DNA of 64,000 nt, taken from contig NZ_APAT01000016.1 of assembly GCF_000347775.1 (NCBI RefSeq), positions 1 through 64,000 of the forward strand, in the 5' to 3' direction. This DNA is from Marinobacter santoriniensis NKSG1. GTDB lineage: Bacteria > Pseudomonadota > Gammaproteobacteria > Pseudomonadales > Oleiphilaceae. The notes beneath the pieces were generated by a model. The model worked only from the letters and a program-made list of their open reading frames with translations. It was not told the origin of the DNA and did no database searches. The stretch's first letter is position 1. Each line of letters begins with the position of its first letter. A program made the position numbers and the translations under genes. Below are positions 16,099-24,501 of the stretch, one piece after another.

Positions 16099-16608
16099 TT
16101 GGACCAGGCCGTGTCGCTACGCTGCCCGGGTGACCCAATCTGGAGCCGACTCGTGGGACGTTACACCACCATCCTCGCAGGACTGACAGCCTCACTGCTA
16201 AGCCTCACGGTATGTGCCGACAGTCTTCCGGACCGAATGGCGATCAGCGAGAAGACCCAGGCCTTCATGTCGGCCGCCAGATCGGGTGACATTGCGGGAG
16301 CCTACGAGCGCCTCAAACCGGTACTCGGCGTTGAGGCTTCCCCCTACGAAGAGTCCGCCCGGAATGCCGTCGCCTACTTCAAGCGGGTGACTGACAAGGT
16401 TGGCGAGCCCATTGCCGTATCACGGGTACGTACGGACGTGATCGCCGAAGACTTCACCCGGGAAATCTGGCTCGAAAAGTTCGAAGCCGCCGCCATCGCC
16501 TGGACCTTCACCTTCTATCAGCCGCACCGGAATGGCTGGAAGCTGGTCGGCATCAGCTACTCCACCGAACTGGACGATCTCTACCAGCCTCTCACCGCCC
16601 CGGACTGA
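16099..16608 (+). CDS. Secreted protein of unknown function
   Basis: I do not recognise this family. The 169-codon frame contains a likely signal peptide (RYTTILAGLTASLLSLTVCA, cut after CADS or nearby), then about 130 soluble residues with WLEKFEAAAIAWTFTFYQPH and GWKLVGISYSTELDDLY, which could be the edge strands of an NTF2-like or cystatin-like fold. The true start may be the GTG at 16153, which places the signal peptide directly at the N-terminus. It is expected in the periplasm. Neighbours give no functional hint: trhP upstream and the SUF promoter downstream. Confidence 0.6.
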   Translation: MDQAVSLRCPGDPIWSRLVGRYTTILAGLTASLLSLTVCADSLPDRMAISEKTQAFMSAARSGDIAGAYERLKPVLGVEASPYEESARNAVAYFKRVTDKVGEPIAVSRVRTDVIAEDFTREIWLEKFEAAAIAWTFTFYQPHRNGWKLVGISYSTELDDLYQPLTAPD

Positions 16609-16687
16609 GCCCGCATGAAGGTCGTAATAACCGCAGCCTTAGTGCCGTGCAGGCTGATTAAGGTATAATCTCCGTACGCTCGATTTA

Positions 16688-16712
16688 ATACCTGACTATT
16701 TTACTCTGGTAT
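16688..16712. promoter_or_regulatory. Type 1 IscR binding site
   Basis: The 25-base stretch follows the type 1 IscR pattern (left arm ATACCTGACT, right arm ACTCTGGTAT) and agrees with the consensus ATASYYGACT-RWWWY-AGTCRRSTAT (written as three blocks) at 23 of 25 positions. Type 1 sites are bound only by the [2Fe-2S] form of IscR. Its overlap with the -35 element implies repression when clusters are plentiful. Confidence 0.8.
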
Positions 16713-16720
16713 TGTATAAT
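16692..16720 (+). promoter_or_regulatory. Sigma-70 promoter of the suf operon
   Basis: CTGACT (16692-16697) and a consensus TATAAT (16715-16720) are separated by 17 bases. The IscR site covers the -35 and the spacer. Transcription would start near 16727, giving a leader of about 200 nt before sufB. Confidence 0.75.
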
Positions 16721-16926
16721 CGCTCGCCAGAAGTAACGGAATCCGGCCCGCTTACCATCAGGTGTCCGGCCTCCGTCATCCAAAAATCGATTGCGGGGCG
16801 TACTCATCGTTTGAACGACCACCGCAACACCCTGTGAACTGATGATCAGACCACCGGCCCGGCACTGGGCCGATGGTGACACCAAGGGCCAAAAGCCCGA
16901 GATGAGAGAATTACGGAGCGACGATC

Positions 16927-18375
16927 ATGGCGACCACCGACCAAGAGGTGAACGAGCTGATCAAACGGGAATACGAGCACGGATTCGTTACCAACATTGA
17001 ATCCGATACGTTCGAGCCCGGCCTTAATGAAGACGTTATCGCCCGCCTGTCCGGGATCAAGAAAGAACCGGAGTGGATGCTGGAGTGGCGCCTGAAAGCC
17101 TACCGTCGCTGGCTCGAGATGGATGAGCCGGACTGGGCTCACGTGGGCTACCCGAAAATCGACTACAACTCGATTTCCTACTATTCCGCACCCAAGCGGA
17201 AGGAAGACATGCCCCAGAGCCTGGACGAAGTGGATCCGGAACTGCTGAAAACCTATGAAAAGCTGGGCATCCCCCTGCACGAACGGGAAAAGCTCGCCGG
17301 CGTCGCCGTCGATGCCGTCTTCGACTCGGTGTCAGTAGCCACCACCTTCAAGGAACCACTGGCAAAAGCCGGCGTGATCTTCTGCTCCATTTCGGAAGCC
17401 ATCCGGGATTACCCGGAACTGGTGCAGAAATACCTGGGTTCCGTGGTCCCCCACGGCGACAACTTCTTCGCCGGGCTGAACTCCGCCGTTTTCTCCGATG
17501 GCACCTTCGTCTACGTACCCAAAGGCGTACGTTGCCCGATGGAGCTGTCCACCTATTTCCGGATCAACGCCGCCAATACCGGCCAGTTCGAGCGCACGCT
17601 GATCATTGCCGATGAAGGCAGTTACGTCAGCTACCTGGAGGGCTGCACCGCGCCCATGCGTGATGAGAACCAGCTTCACGCAGCGGTGGTTGAACTGGTG
17701 GCACTGGACGATGCCCAGATCAAATACTCCACGGTCCAGAACTGGTATCCGGGTGACGAAGAGGGTAAAGGCGGCATCTACAACTTCGTGACCAAGCGTG
17801 GCGCCTGCATCGGCAAGAACTCCAAGATTTCCTGGACCCAGGTGGAAACCGGTTCCGCGGTTACCTGGAAGTACCCAAGCTGCATTCTTCGGGGCGACAA
17901 CAGTGTGGGCGAGTTCTATTCAGTAGCACTCACCCATAACTACCAGCAAGCCGACACCGGCACCAAGATGATTCACCTTGGCAAGAACACCCGGAGCACC
18001 ATCATCTCCAAGGGTATTTCTGCGGGTAAAAGCTCCAACGCCTATCGGGGTCTGGTGAAATTTGGCCCCGGAGCGGAAGGAGCGCGCAACTTCACCCAGT
18101 GCGACTCGTTGCTGATCGGCGACCGCTGTGGCGCCCACACCTTCCCGTACATCGAGAGCAAGAACAAATCCGCCATTGTCGAACACGAGGCAACCACCTC
18201 GAAGGTCAGCGACGAGCAGATGTTCCTCTGCCGCCAGCGCGGCATCGACCCGGAGCAGGCCGTATCCATGATCGTGAACGGCTTCTGCAAAGAGGTGTTC
18301 AAGGAGCTGCCCATGGAGTTTGCCGTAGAAGCCGGCAAGCTGCTCGAAGTGAGCCTCGAAGGGTCCGTCGGCTAA
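16927..18375 (+). CDS. sufB: Fe-S cluster scaffold subunit SufB
   Basis: A 482-residue scaffold subunit of the SufBC2D complex, which assembles Fe-S clusters on sulfur delivered by SufS-SufE. Family hallmarks are [33 protein letters not shown] and [20 protein letters not shown]; the last holds the conserved cysteine used in sulfur transfer and cluster binding. The length equals that of typical SufB (about 480-495). The ATG has GGAG 9 bases upstream. It is the first gene of the operon, directly under an IscR-controlled promoter. SufC follows after a 120-base gap containing two hairpins. Confidence 0.97.
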   Translation: MATTDQEVNELIKREYEHGFVTNIESDTFEPGLNEDVIARLSGIKKEPEWMLEWRLKAYRRWLEMDEPDWAHVGYPKIDYNSISYYSAPKRKEDMPQSLDEVDPELLKTYEKLGIPLHEREKLAGVAVDAVFDSVSVATTFKEPLAKAGVIFCSISEAIRDYPELVQKYLGSVVPHGDNFFAGLNSAVFSDGTFVYVPKGVRCPMELSTYFRINAANTGQFERTLIIADEGSYVSYLEGCTAPMRDENQLHAAVVELVALDDAQIKYSTVQNWYPGDEEGKGGIYNFVTKRGACIGKNSKISWTQVETGSAVTWKYPSCILRGDNSVGEFYSVALTHNYQQADTGTKMIHLGKNTRSTIISKGISAGKSSNAYRGLVKFGPGAEGARNFTQCDSLLIGDRCGAHTFPYIESKNKSAIVEHEATTSKVSDEQMFLCRQRGIDPEQAVSMIVNGFCKEVFKELPMEFAVEAGKLLEVSLEGSVG

Positions 18376-18404
18376 CAGGACGGCAAGCACAAAAGTATTG
18401 CGGA

Positions 18405-18452
18405 AGCCGTCGGGCAGGGCCTGCCCGATGGCTGACTACCCCGAGTGAGGGG
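18405..18452 (+). other. Intercistronic hairpins between sufB and sufC
   Basis: The first hairpin (18405-18433) has a 13-base stem with one G-T pair and a 3-base loop. The second (18439-18452) is CCCC-GAGTGA-GGGG. Neither is followed by a T-run, so they are unlikely to be full terminators. They may instead stabilise the sufB end of the mRNA or act as a processing site that sets sufB apart from the rest of the operon. Confidence 0.6.
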
Positions 18453-18495
18453 CGGGCAACAGAATTCAGACGGTTAAATGAGAGAGACGCTACAA

Positions 18496-19269
18496 ATGCT
18501 GAGCATCAAGAACCTGCACGCATCCGTTGAGGGCAAAGAAATCCTCAAGGGCATCAACCTGGAGATCAAAGCCGGGGAAGTTCACGCCATCATGGGGCCG
18601 AACGGGTCCGGCAAGAGCACCCTGTCGCAGGTGCTGGCAGGCAATGAGGCATTTGAGGTCACGGACGGCGAAGTCGTCATGAATGGCGAAAACCTCCTGG
18701 AACTGGAAACCGAGGAACGCGCCCGTGAAGGCATTTTCCTGGCGTTCCAGTACCCGGTCGAGATTCCCGGCGTCAGCAACCTACAGTTCCTGCGGACTGC
18801 CGTAAATTCCATGCGCAAGCATCACGGCGAGGAAGAAATGAACGCCGCCGAGTTCATGAAGCTGGCGAAGGATGTCTCCAGACAGGTTGACCTGGATCCC
18901 GCCTTCCTCAAGCGCGGCGTGAATGAAGGCTTTTCCGGCGGCGAGAAGAAGCGCAACGAAATCATGCAGGCGCTGCTGCTGCAGCCCAAGCTCGCGATCC
19001 TCGACGAAACCGACTCCGGTCTCGATATCGACGCACTGAAAGTCGTCGCGGACGGCGTCAATGCGCTGCGTTCCCAGGACCGTGCGATCCTGATGGTGAC
19101 CCACTACCAGCGGCTGCTCAATCACATCGTGCCGGATTATGTTCATGTTCTGGCCGGTGGCAGGATCATCAAGTCCGGAGGTCGTGAACTGGCCCTGGAA
19201 CTGGAAGAGAAAGGGTACGGCTGGCTCGGCATCAAGGATGAAGAAACTGCCGACAACGCTGCCAACTAA
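18496..19269 (+). CDS. sufC: Fe-S assembly ATPase SufC
   Basis: An ABC-type ATPase of 257 residues. Walker A is GPNGSGKST, the ABC signature is FSGGEKKRNEI (the SufC-specific form) and Walker B is LAILDETDSGLD. SufC dimers drive the SufBC2D scaffold by ATP-dependent conformational change; the protein is cytosolic and does not pair with membrane subunits. An ATG exists at 18478, but I use 18496 because the product then begins MLSIKNLHASVEGKEILKGI, aligned with E. coli SufC. The ribosome binding site there is weak (GAGAG), so start choice is the main uncertainty. Confidence 0.96.
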   Translation: MLSIKNLHASVEGKEILKGINLEIKAGEVHAIMGPNGSGKSTLSQVLAGNEAFEVTDGEVVMNGENLLELETEERAREGIFLAFQYPVEIPGVSNLQFLRTAVNSMRKHHGEEEMNAAEFMKLAKDVSRQVDLDPAFLKRGVNEGFSGGEKKRNEIMQALLLQPKLAILDETDSGLDIDALKVVADGVNALRSQDRAILMVTHYQRLLNHIVPDYVHVLAGGRIIKSGGRELALELEEKGYGWLGIKDEETADNAAN

Positions 19270-19281
19270 GGAGGTCGCGGA

Positions 19282-20580
19282 ATGAAACCAGCACCAACCC
19301 TTTCCATGGCGTTCCTCCACCCCGCCGGACAGTTGCTACCGGAGCCACTCGCGGCCCTGCGCAAACAGCGCGGAACCGCGCTGGTCGACATGCCGCTGCC
19401 GACGCGGAAAACGGAAAACTGGAAGTATTCCAGCAAGCACCTGAAGCTGACTGACGACATGGCTATTTCGTTGCCGGCCGAGGGCAAAACCGGCAGCAGC
19501 CTCGCGGTACCCGGCTACAAGGTGGCATTCCTGAACGGCGTGATGATGCCGGAAGCCAGCGAGTACCCGGACCTGAGCGGGATTCGCATCCAAAGCTTTG
19601 GCGACCTGGATGACAACGAAGCCTCCGAGCTGGCCCAGAAGCTGGACGACACCCTCGGCGGGTCCGAGGAAAACGGGGCCGTGCAGATGGCGCGCCTGAA
19701 TTCCGCCCGGTTTGAAGACGGCCTTCTGATTCGCCTCAAGCCTGGCGCGGTTCTGGACCAGCCCCTGTTCATCATTCACGAGACCAGTGCCGATGCCAGT
19801 GGCTCGGCCTACCCCCGGATTTTTGTGGACGCCGGGGCCAACAGCCAGATCACCCTGATCGAAGAATATATTTCCAGTGGCAGTGAGCCCGCCATGGTGA
19901 ATACCGTCACCGAGGTTATGGTCGGAGAAGGCGCCAATGTCACCAGCATTCGCCTCAACATGGAAGGCGACAATGTCCAGCATATCGGTGCAACCGGCGT
20001 CCTTCAGCAGCGCAGCTCACGATTCGAGAGCCATAGCGTCGGTTTCGGCGGACCACTGCGCCGCCACGACCTGCGGGTGCGCCTGGAAGGCGAAGGGGCG
20101 GAATGCAAGCTCAATGGTGTCGTCGTCACCCGTGACAAGCAGCACTACGACAACCACACAAGCATTGAGCATGTGGCGCCCCACTGCAACAGCGAGGAAA
20201 CCTACCGGAACATCGCTGCGGATCAGTCCCACGCGATATTCAGCGGGCGAATTCATATCCATCAGGATGCCCAGAAATCCAGCGCGGATATGAACAACAA
20301 GAACCTGCTGTTGTCCAACGGAGCAGAAATCGATACCAAGCCCGTCCTGGAGATTTACGCGGACGACGTGAAATGCGCCCACGGCGCCACCATCGGCCAG
20401 CTGGATGAAATTTCCCTGTTCTACCTGGTGTCACGGGGTATCGGACGGCGCGAGGCCAATGTTCTGCTTACCATGGCCTTTATTAACGAGCTGGTTGAGC
20501 AGATCCCGGTTGAAGCGGTCCGGGAAACGGTCCAGGGTCGCCTGAACCACTTTTTTGAACAGACATTCCTGGAGGCGTAA
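19282..20580 (+). CDS. sufD: Fe-S assembly scaffold protein SufD
   Basis: A 432-residue paralogue of SufB and the third partner of SufBC2D, needed for iron acquisition by the complex. The C-terminal core has NNKNLLLSNGAEIDTKPVLE and KCAHGATIGQLDEISLFYLV, with the Cys and His residues that face SufB in the known complex. The N-terminal helical region contains TRKTENWKYSSKHLKL, which is conserved in SufD. AGGAGG lies 8 bases before the ATG, and 12 bases separate it from sufC. Confidence 0.95.
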   Translation: MKPAPTLSMAFLHPAGQLLPEPLAALRKQRGTALVDMPLPTRKTENWKYSSKHLKLTDDMAISLPAEGKTGSSLAVPGYKVAFLNGVMMPEASEYPDLSGIRIQSFGDLDDNEASELAQKLDDTLGGSEENGAVQMARLNSARFEDGLLIRLKPGAVLDQPLFIIHETSADASGSAYPRIFVDAGANSQITLIEEYISSGSEPAMVNTVTEVMVGEGANVTSIRLNMEGDNVQHIGATGVLQQRSSRFESHSVGFGGPLRRHDLRVRLEGEGAECKLNGVVVTRDKQHYDNHTSIEHVAPHCNSEETYRNIAADQSHAIFSGRIHIHQDAQKSSADMNNKNLLLSNGAEIDTKPVLEIYADDVKCAHGATIGQLDEISLFYLVSRGIGRREANVLLTMAFINELVEQIPVEAVRETVQGRLNHFFEQTFLEA

Positions 20581-20586
20581 CCGGTT

Positions 20587-21840
20587 ATGACCGATCTGTC
20601 TGTGGCAAGCACCGCCAGACGCCCCACCTTTGATGTGGAAGCCATTCGCCGGGATTTCCCGATCCTGTCACAGCAGGTGAACGGGAAGCCACTGGTGTAT
20701 CTGGACAATGGCGCCTCGGCGCAAAAGCCGGAGGCGGTGCTGAACGCCATGGACCGCTACTACCGGGAAATGCATTCCAATGTGCATCGAGGGGCCCATA
20801 CCCTGGGCGACCGCGCAACCGCGGCGTTTGAAGGAGCGCGGGAGACAGTACGCCGGTTTCTGAATGCCGAGAGTACCCGCGAGATCATCTGGACCCGCGG
20901 AACCACGGAAGCCATCAACCTGGTGGCCAACGGGCTGGCGACGCGGCTGAAACCGGGCGACGAGATCCTTGTCAGCCACATGGAGCATCACGCCAATATC
21001 GTTCCCTGGCAGATGATCGCGGAACGGACCGGCGCCAGGGTACTCCCGATCCAGGTGACTCCGGACGGCGAGCTGGATCTCGACTCCTTCCACAGCCTGC
21101 TGAACGGTCGGACCCGGGTACTGGCGCTGACCCACGTATCCAATGTACTCGGAACGGTGAACCCCGTTGCACCTCTGATTGAAGAGGCCAAGAAGCGGGG
21201 CATACTGACGCTGATCGATGGCGCGCAGGCCGTCCCCCACTTCCAGCCGGACGTTCGGGCACTGGACTGTGACTTCTATGTGTTTTCGTCCCACAAGGTC
21301 TTTGGCCCCACCGGCATCGGGGTTCTCTATGGCAGGGCCCAGCTGCTCGAGGAAATGCCCCCTTACCAGGGTGGCGGCGAGATGATCGAACGGGTCTCCT
21401 TCGAGCGGACCACGTGGAATGTTCTGCCGTACAAATTCGAGGCCGGTACGCCCGCTATCGCAGAGGCGGTGGGACTCGGCGCAGCACTGGATTACCTCAA
21501 TGGCCTGGATCGCGTGGCGGTAGAAGCCGCCGAAAGTGCGCTGCTGGCGCGCGCCAATGACCTGGTCGACTCGGTTCCCGGCATGAAAATCATCGGCACC
21601 GCACGGGAGAAGGTCCCGGTCATGTCCTTTAAAATCGAAGGGCTGCACCCCAGTGATATAGGCACGCTGCTGGATCAGCAGGGCATTGCGATCCGGACCG
21701 GCCATCACTGTGCCATGCCGCTGATGGATTTTTACGGGGTGCCTGGCACCGCCCGGGCATCGTTCGCGTTTTACAATACGCTGGAGGAAGTGGACCGCCT
21801 GTTTACCGGTCTACAGAAAATCCAGCGCCTGTTTGCCTGA
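20587..21840 (+). CDS. sufS: Cysteine desulfurase SufS
   Basis: A 417-residue PLP enzyme of the group II desulfurases that takes sulfur from cysteine. The PLP lysine is in VFSSHKVFGPTGIGVLYG (near residue 236) and the sulfur-accepting cysteine is in RTGHHCAMPLMDFYGVPG (near residue 375). The N-terminal VNGKPLVYLDNGASAQKPEA and SNVHRGAHTLGDRAT are SufS hallmarks that separate it from IscS. Its partner SufE is encoded at the end of the operon. It overlaps nothing; sufA starts 13 bases on. Confidence 0.96.
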   Translation: MTDLSVASTARRPTFDVEAIRRDFPILSQQVNGKPLVYLDNGASAQKPEAVLNAMDRYYREMHSNVHRGAHTLGDRATAAFEGARETVRRFLNAESTREIIWTRGTTEAINLVANGLATRLKPGDEILVSHMEHHANIVPWQMIAERTGARVLPIQVTPDGELDLDSFHSLLNGRTRVLALTHVSNVLGTVNPVAPLIEEAKKRGILTLIDGAQAVPHFQPDVRALDCDFYVFSSHKVFGPTGIGVLYGRAQLLEEMPPYQGGGEMIERVSFERTTWNVLPYKFEAGTPAIAEAVGLGAALDYLNGLDRVAVEAAESALLARANDLVDSVPGMKIIGTAREKVPVMSFKIEGLHPSDIGTLLDQQGIAIRTGHHCAMPLMDFYGVPGTARASFAFYNTLEEVDRLFTGLQKIQRLFA

Positions 21841-21853
21841 TGGAGGTGGAATC

Positions 21854-22213
21854 ATGACAGCTGAAGTCTTCACCCCGACCAACGAAGTGTCCGTGACCAT
21901 GACACCAACGGCCGTGCGACACGTCAAAAAGCAACTGGAGCGCAAGCCGGAAGCCAGGGGTATTCGGCTGGCCATCAAGAAAAGCGGCTGTTCCGGCTTC
22001 AAATACGAAACCCAATGGGTGGAATCCGTTGAGGAAGACGACCGCGTCTTTCACATCGACGGGGTGGATGTCTTCGTCAAGGAAGCCCACCTGCCCATGG
22101 TCAACGGCATCGAAATCGATTTTGTGACCGAGGGCGTGAACTCCCTGTTCCGCTTCCGGAACCCGAATGCGACCGCGGAATGCGGATGCGGTGAGAGCTT
22201 CACCGTCGCCTGA
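21854..22213 (+). CDS. sufA: A-type Fe-S carrier SufA
   Basis: A 119-residue A-type carrier with the three conserved cysteines: one in IKKSGCSGFKYETQW and two in the C-terminal AECGCGESF. It accepts clusters from SufBCD and passes them to target proteins. The ATG at 21854 has GGAGGTGG just upstream, so I prefer it to an earlier frame start that would overlap sufS. In E. coli sufA is the first gene of the operon; here it is fifth. It could equally be named as an ErpA/IscA-like carrier, but the context argues for SufA. Confidence 0.92.
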   Translation: MTAEVFTPTNEVSVTMTPTAVRHVKKQLERKPEARGIRLAIKKSGCSGFKYETQWVESVEEDDRVFHIDGVDVFVKEAHLPMVNGIEIDFVTEGVNSLFRFRNPNATAECGCGESFTVA

Positions 22214-22244
22214 TACACCAGAACACAGCGAGGCCAGAGTCGGC

Positions 22245-22787
22245 ATGCAAGAACGGGAAGTGGTCCTGACCAAGCGAGAGGTGGAAGCCCGCCTCGTCCC
22301 CTCCGGAACCGAGATCATGATTCCGTCGGACACCTTCGTGACCATCACCCAGGCACTGGGCGGTACCTTTACCGTGGCGGTGAACGGCAACCTGGCCCGG
22401 ATCGAGGGTCACGACGCCGACGCGCTGGGCAAGAAGCCGCTGGAAAGCAGCTTTGAGACCCCGGCCGATGGTACGGTCAATGAGAATCAGGTGTGGGAGG
22501 CGCTGAGAAACTGCTACGATCCCGAAATCCCGGTCAATGTCGTGGACCTCGGACTGATCTATGAGTGCCGGATCGAAAACGGCACCGATGAAGGCAACCA
22601 GATCCACGTCCTGATGACCCTCACGGCGGCAGGCTGTGGAATGGGACCGGTCATCACCGACGACGTTAAGCGGAAACTCGAACACGTCCCCAACGTTGAC
22701 AAGGTGACCGTTGAACTGACCTTCGATCCGCCCTGGAGCAACGACATGCTCACCGACGAAGCGAAGCTGGAACTGGGAATGCTGTAA
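22245..22787 (+). CDS. sufT: Fe-S assembly protein SufT (DUF59/MIP18)
   Basis: The 180-residue protein combines an N-terminal beta region of about 85 residues (REVEARLVPSGTEIMIPSDT) with a C-terminal DUF59/MIP18 domain (NCYDPEIPVNVVDLGLIYE). The domain carries the conserved cysteine in LTAAGCGMGPVI. SufT proteins support Fe-S cluster maturation, especially under high demand, and are common in SUF operons of Gram-positives and some proteobacteria. The ATG at 22245 was taken because an earlier in-frame start would overlap sufA in a region without domain character. The stop overlaps the sufE start by one base (TAATG), pointing to translational coupling. Confidence 0.9.
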   Translation: MQEREVVLTKREVEARLVPSGTEIMIPSDTFVTITQALGGTFTVAVNGNLARIEGHDADALGKKPLESSFETPADGTVNENQVWEALRNCYDPEIPVNVVDLGLIYECRIENGTDEGNQIHVLMTLTAAGCGMGPVITDDVKRKLEHVPNVDKVTVELTFDPPWSNDMLTDEAKLELGML

Positions 22788-23245
22788 TGACCGCAAGCGA
22801 ACAGGACTTTCTGAACAACCCGCTCGGAACCAAGACCACTCTCGAGGATGTCATGGACGCGTTCGAGTTCCTGGACGACTGGGAAGAACGCTACGCGTAC
22901 ATCATCGACCTCGGTAAGCAGTTACCTTCGTTTCCGGATGACGCCCGAATCGAAGAGAACTATGTCCACGGCTGCCAGAGCCAGGTTTGGCTGATCCACC
23001 ATTACGATGAGGCCAGTGGCAAGCTGTACCTGCTCATCGATTCGGATGCGATGATCGTTCGCGGACTGGCGGCTATTATTCTGGTTGCCCTGAACGGGAA
23101 AAGCCCCCGTGACCTGCTGACGACCGACATCGACGAGTTGTTCGAGCGCCTCGACCTGTTCCGGCACATCTCTCCGACACGCGGCAACGGCCTGCGTGCC
23201 ATGGTCGGTAAAATCCGGGACATTGCGGCCGCCGAGGCGGCCTGA
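22787..23245 (+). CDS. sufE: Sulfur acceptor SufE
   Basis: A 152-residue SufE protein that takes persulfide sulfur from SufS and delivers it to SufB. The acceptor cysteine is in ENYVHGCQSQVWL (near residue 63), and PLGTKTTLEDVMDAFEFLDD at the N-terminus is typical. Its start overlaps the sufT stop (TAATG). It is the last gene of the operon and ends only 3 bases from the stop of the convergent flgT, so no terminator fits between them. Confidence 0.95.
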   Translation: MTASEQDFLNNPLGTKTTLEDVMDAFEFLDDWEERYAYIIDLGKQLPSFPDDARIEENYVHGCQSQVWLIHHYDEASGKLYLLIDSDAMIVRGLAAIILVALNGKSPRDLLTTDIDELFERLDLFRHISPTRGNGLRAMVGKIRDIAAAEAA

Positions 23246-23248
23246 CCA

Positions 23249-24499
23249 TTACCAGACGATCGCCAGATCGTCCCTCTGGATATTCACCTCGCGACCGTCC
23301 TGTTGCATCCGGCCAGAACTGAAGTCCGGATGCACATTGTTCAACGTGACGGTCAGCCCCGCGTCGGTCAGCTCTGGCGTACCATCCAGCGTGGTCCAGT
23401 GACGGGCACTGCGGTAGAGGTGCAATTCATCACCGGGCCGAAGCCCTGCCGTAGCGCCGGAATCCAGCGTCACAGTGCGACCGTCCACCCGGGCAATACG
23501 GGTCATGAACGGCTGGCAGGCCAGTGCCTCATCGACAGCGCTCGCCATTCGGTCGACGGCCCCTGAAACCGCCTGGCCATAGGCTGTTTTCTGGAAGCCG
23601 GCCGAACCGAACCCGACGGAACTGCCCGGCTCGGCGTCCCAGTCGCCCGTTGCGGAAAACCGCTCCTGATAGACCGGTGAGCCGCTGAACCCGTCGAAGA
23701 CCATCAGATCCACGGCAAAGCGGCGACTGCGGTCCGTTGCGCCGATGCCGCGTTTGAAACCGGCCCACAAGGACGTATTCCAGGCCGCCGGATCGGCAAT
23801 GCCGAGATCGCGGATGACACCGGTGACCACGAACTGGGCCCCCATTTCGCGGGCCAGGCGAAGCACGTTGGTTAGCTGGTTGTTGTTCAGCTGAACCGTC
23901 GGCGCATTGACGGCATCGCCAAACAGGCTCGAAGTTGCCGCAGACAGGATCTGCAGATTACCCCGTGAGCGCAACCGGGCCTGAATCTGTTGCGGCAGGT
24001 TTTCGCCGGCATCACCGATCTGCCCTACCCGCGCCTGGTCCGGCCTGAGGATGGGGAAGCCGGCAATCGCAACCCGCTTTCTCAGATGAAGCGCATCGCT
24101 GGCCTGGCAACTGGACTGCTGTGCTGACACATCCGCGCGAACCGTTACCCGCAAAAGATTGCCGGAACGCTGTTCGTCGACAATCCGAACCTGCCTGGCC
24201 TGCGCACTGGCGGCCAACTCCATCCGCGAATGGGTAATGACACCGTTCTCCATGGTGTCCTGGGTACTGACACTGGCCTCGTATTGCAAAGCCAGATCCC
24301 GGAGCGCCGCTTCCCTGGCCTTTTCCCGGGCGGCATCCACATCACCATTGATGATCGAGGCATGACCAACGCCCTCGAGGACAACCGCCCCTGCGGGCCT
24401 GGCGCCCAACGTCGCCACCAGCACAAAGACCAGCATCGCCAGTACGGCCAGTCCCGAGTGCCCGGCCGAAGCCAACCGGCGAAAATTAGCCACGCTCAT
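23249..24499 (-). CDS. flgT: Flagellar assembly protein FlgT
   Basis: A 416-residue exported protein of the FlgT family, which in Vibrio forms part of the H ring around the flagellar basal body and helps install T-ring stator components. It has a signal peptide-like N-terminus (LAVLAMLVFVLVATLGARPAGA), an N-terminal domain with GHASIINGDVDAAREKAREA, a middle domain with FPILRPDQARVG, and a C-terminal domain with GLRPGDELHLYRSARHW. The ATG at 24499 has GGAGTG a few bases before it; a GTG at 24505 would lie within that site. It follows flgP by 2 bases. No other flagellar gene is visible in the window. Confidence 0.82.
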   Translation of the reverse strand: MSVANFRRLASAGHSGLAVLAMLVFVLVATLGARPAGAVVLEGVGHASIINGDVDAAREKAREAALRDLALQYEASVSTQDTMENGVITHSRMELAASAQARQVRIVDEQRSGNLLRVTVRADVSAQQSSCQASDALHLRKRVAIAGFPILRPDQARVGQIGDAGENLPQQIQARLRSRGNLQILSAATSSLFGDAVNAPTVQLNNNQLTNVLRLAREMGAQFVVTGVIRDLGIADPAAWNTSLWAGFKRGIGATDRSRRFAVDLMVFDGFSGSPVYQERFSATGDWDAEPGSSVGFGSAGFQKTAYGQAVSGAVDRMASAVDEALACQPFMTRIARVDGRTVTLDSGATAGLRPGDELHLYRSARHWTTLDGTPELTDAGLTVTLNNVHPDFSSGRMQQDGREVNIQRDDLAIVW

Positions 24500-24501
24500 A
24501 G

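Larger units (their letters stand above)
16609..16926 (+). other. SUF promoter region and structured leader
   Basis: This 318-base gap has no convincing gene. It contains a TATAAT at 16664-16669 without an obvious -35 partner, the IscR-controlled promoter at 16688-16720, and then about 200 bases of untranslated leader. The leader includes an 11-base stem with one mismatch (arms at 16850-16860 and 16867-16877) and a small GGGC-CAAAA-GCCC hairpin (16886-16898) just ahead of the sufB ribosome binding site (GGAG). Confidence 0.6.

Noticed and set aside
14741..16195. Minus-strand frame of 484 codons opposite trhP
   Set aside because: trhP on the plus strand has clear family motifs; the opposite frame mirrors it and shows no domain.
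20668..21708. Minus-strand frame of 346 codons opposite sufS
   Set aside because: Shadow of sufS, with the typical Gly/Arg/Gln/Asp composition of antisense frames in GC-rich DNA.
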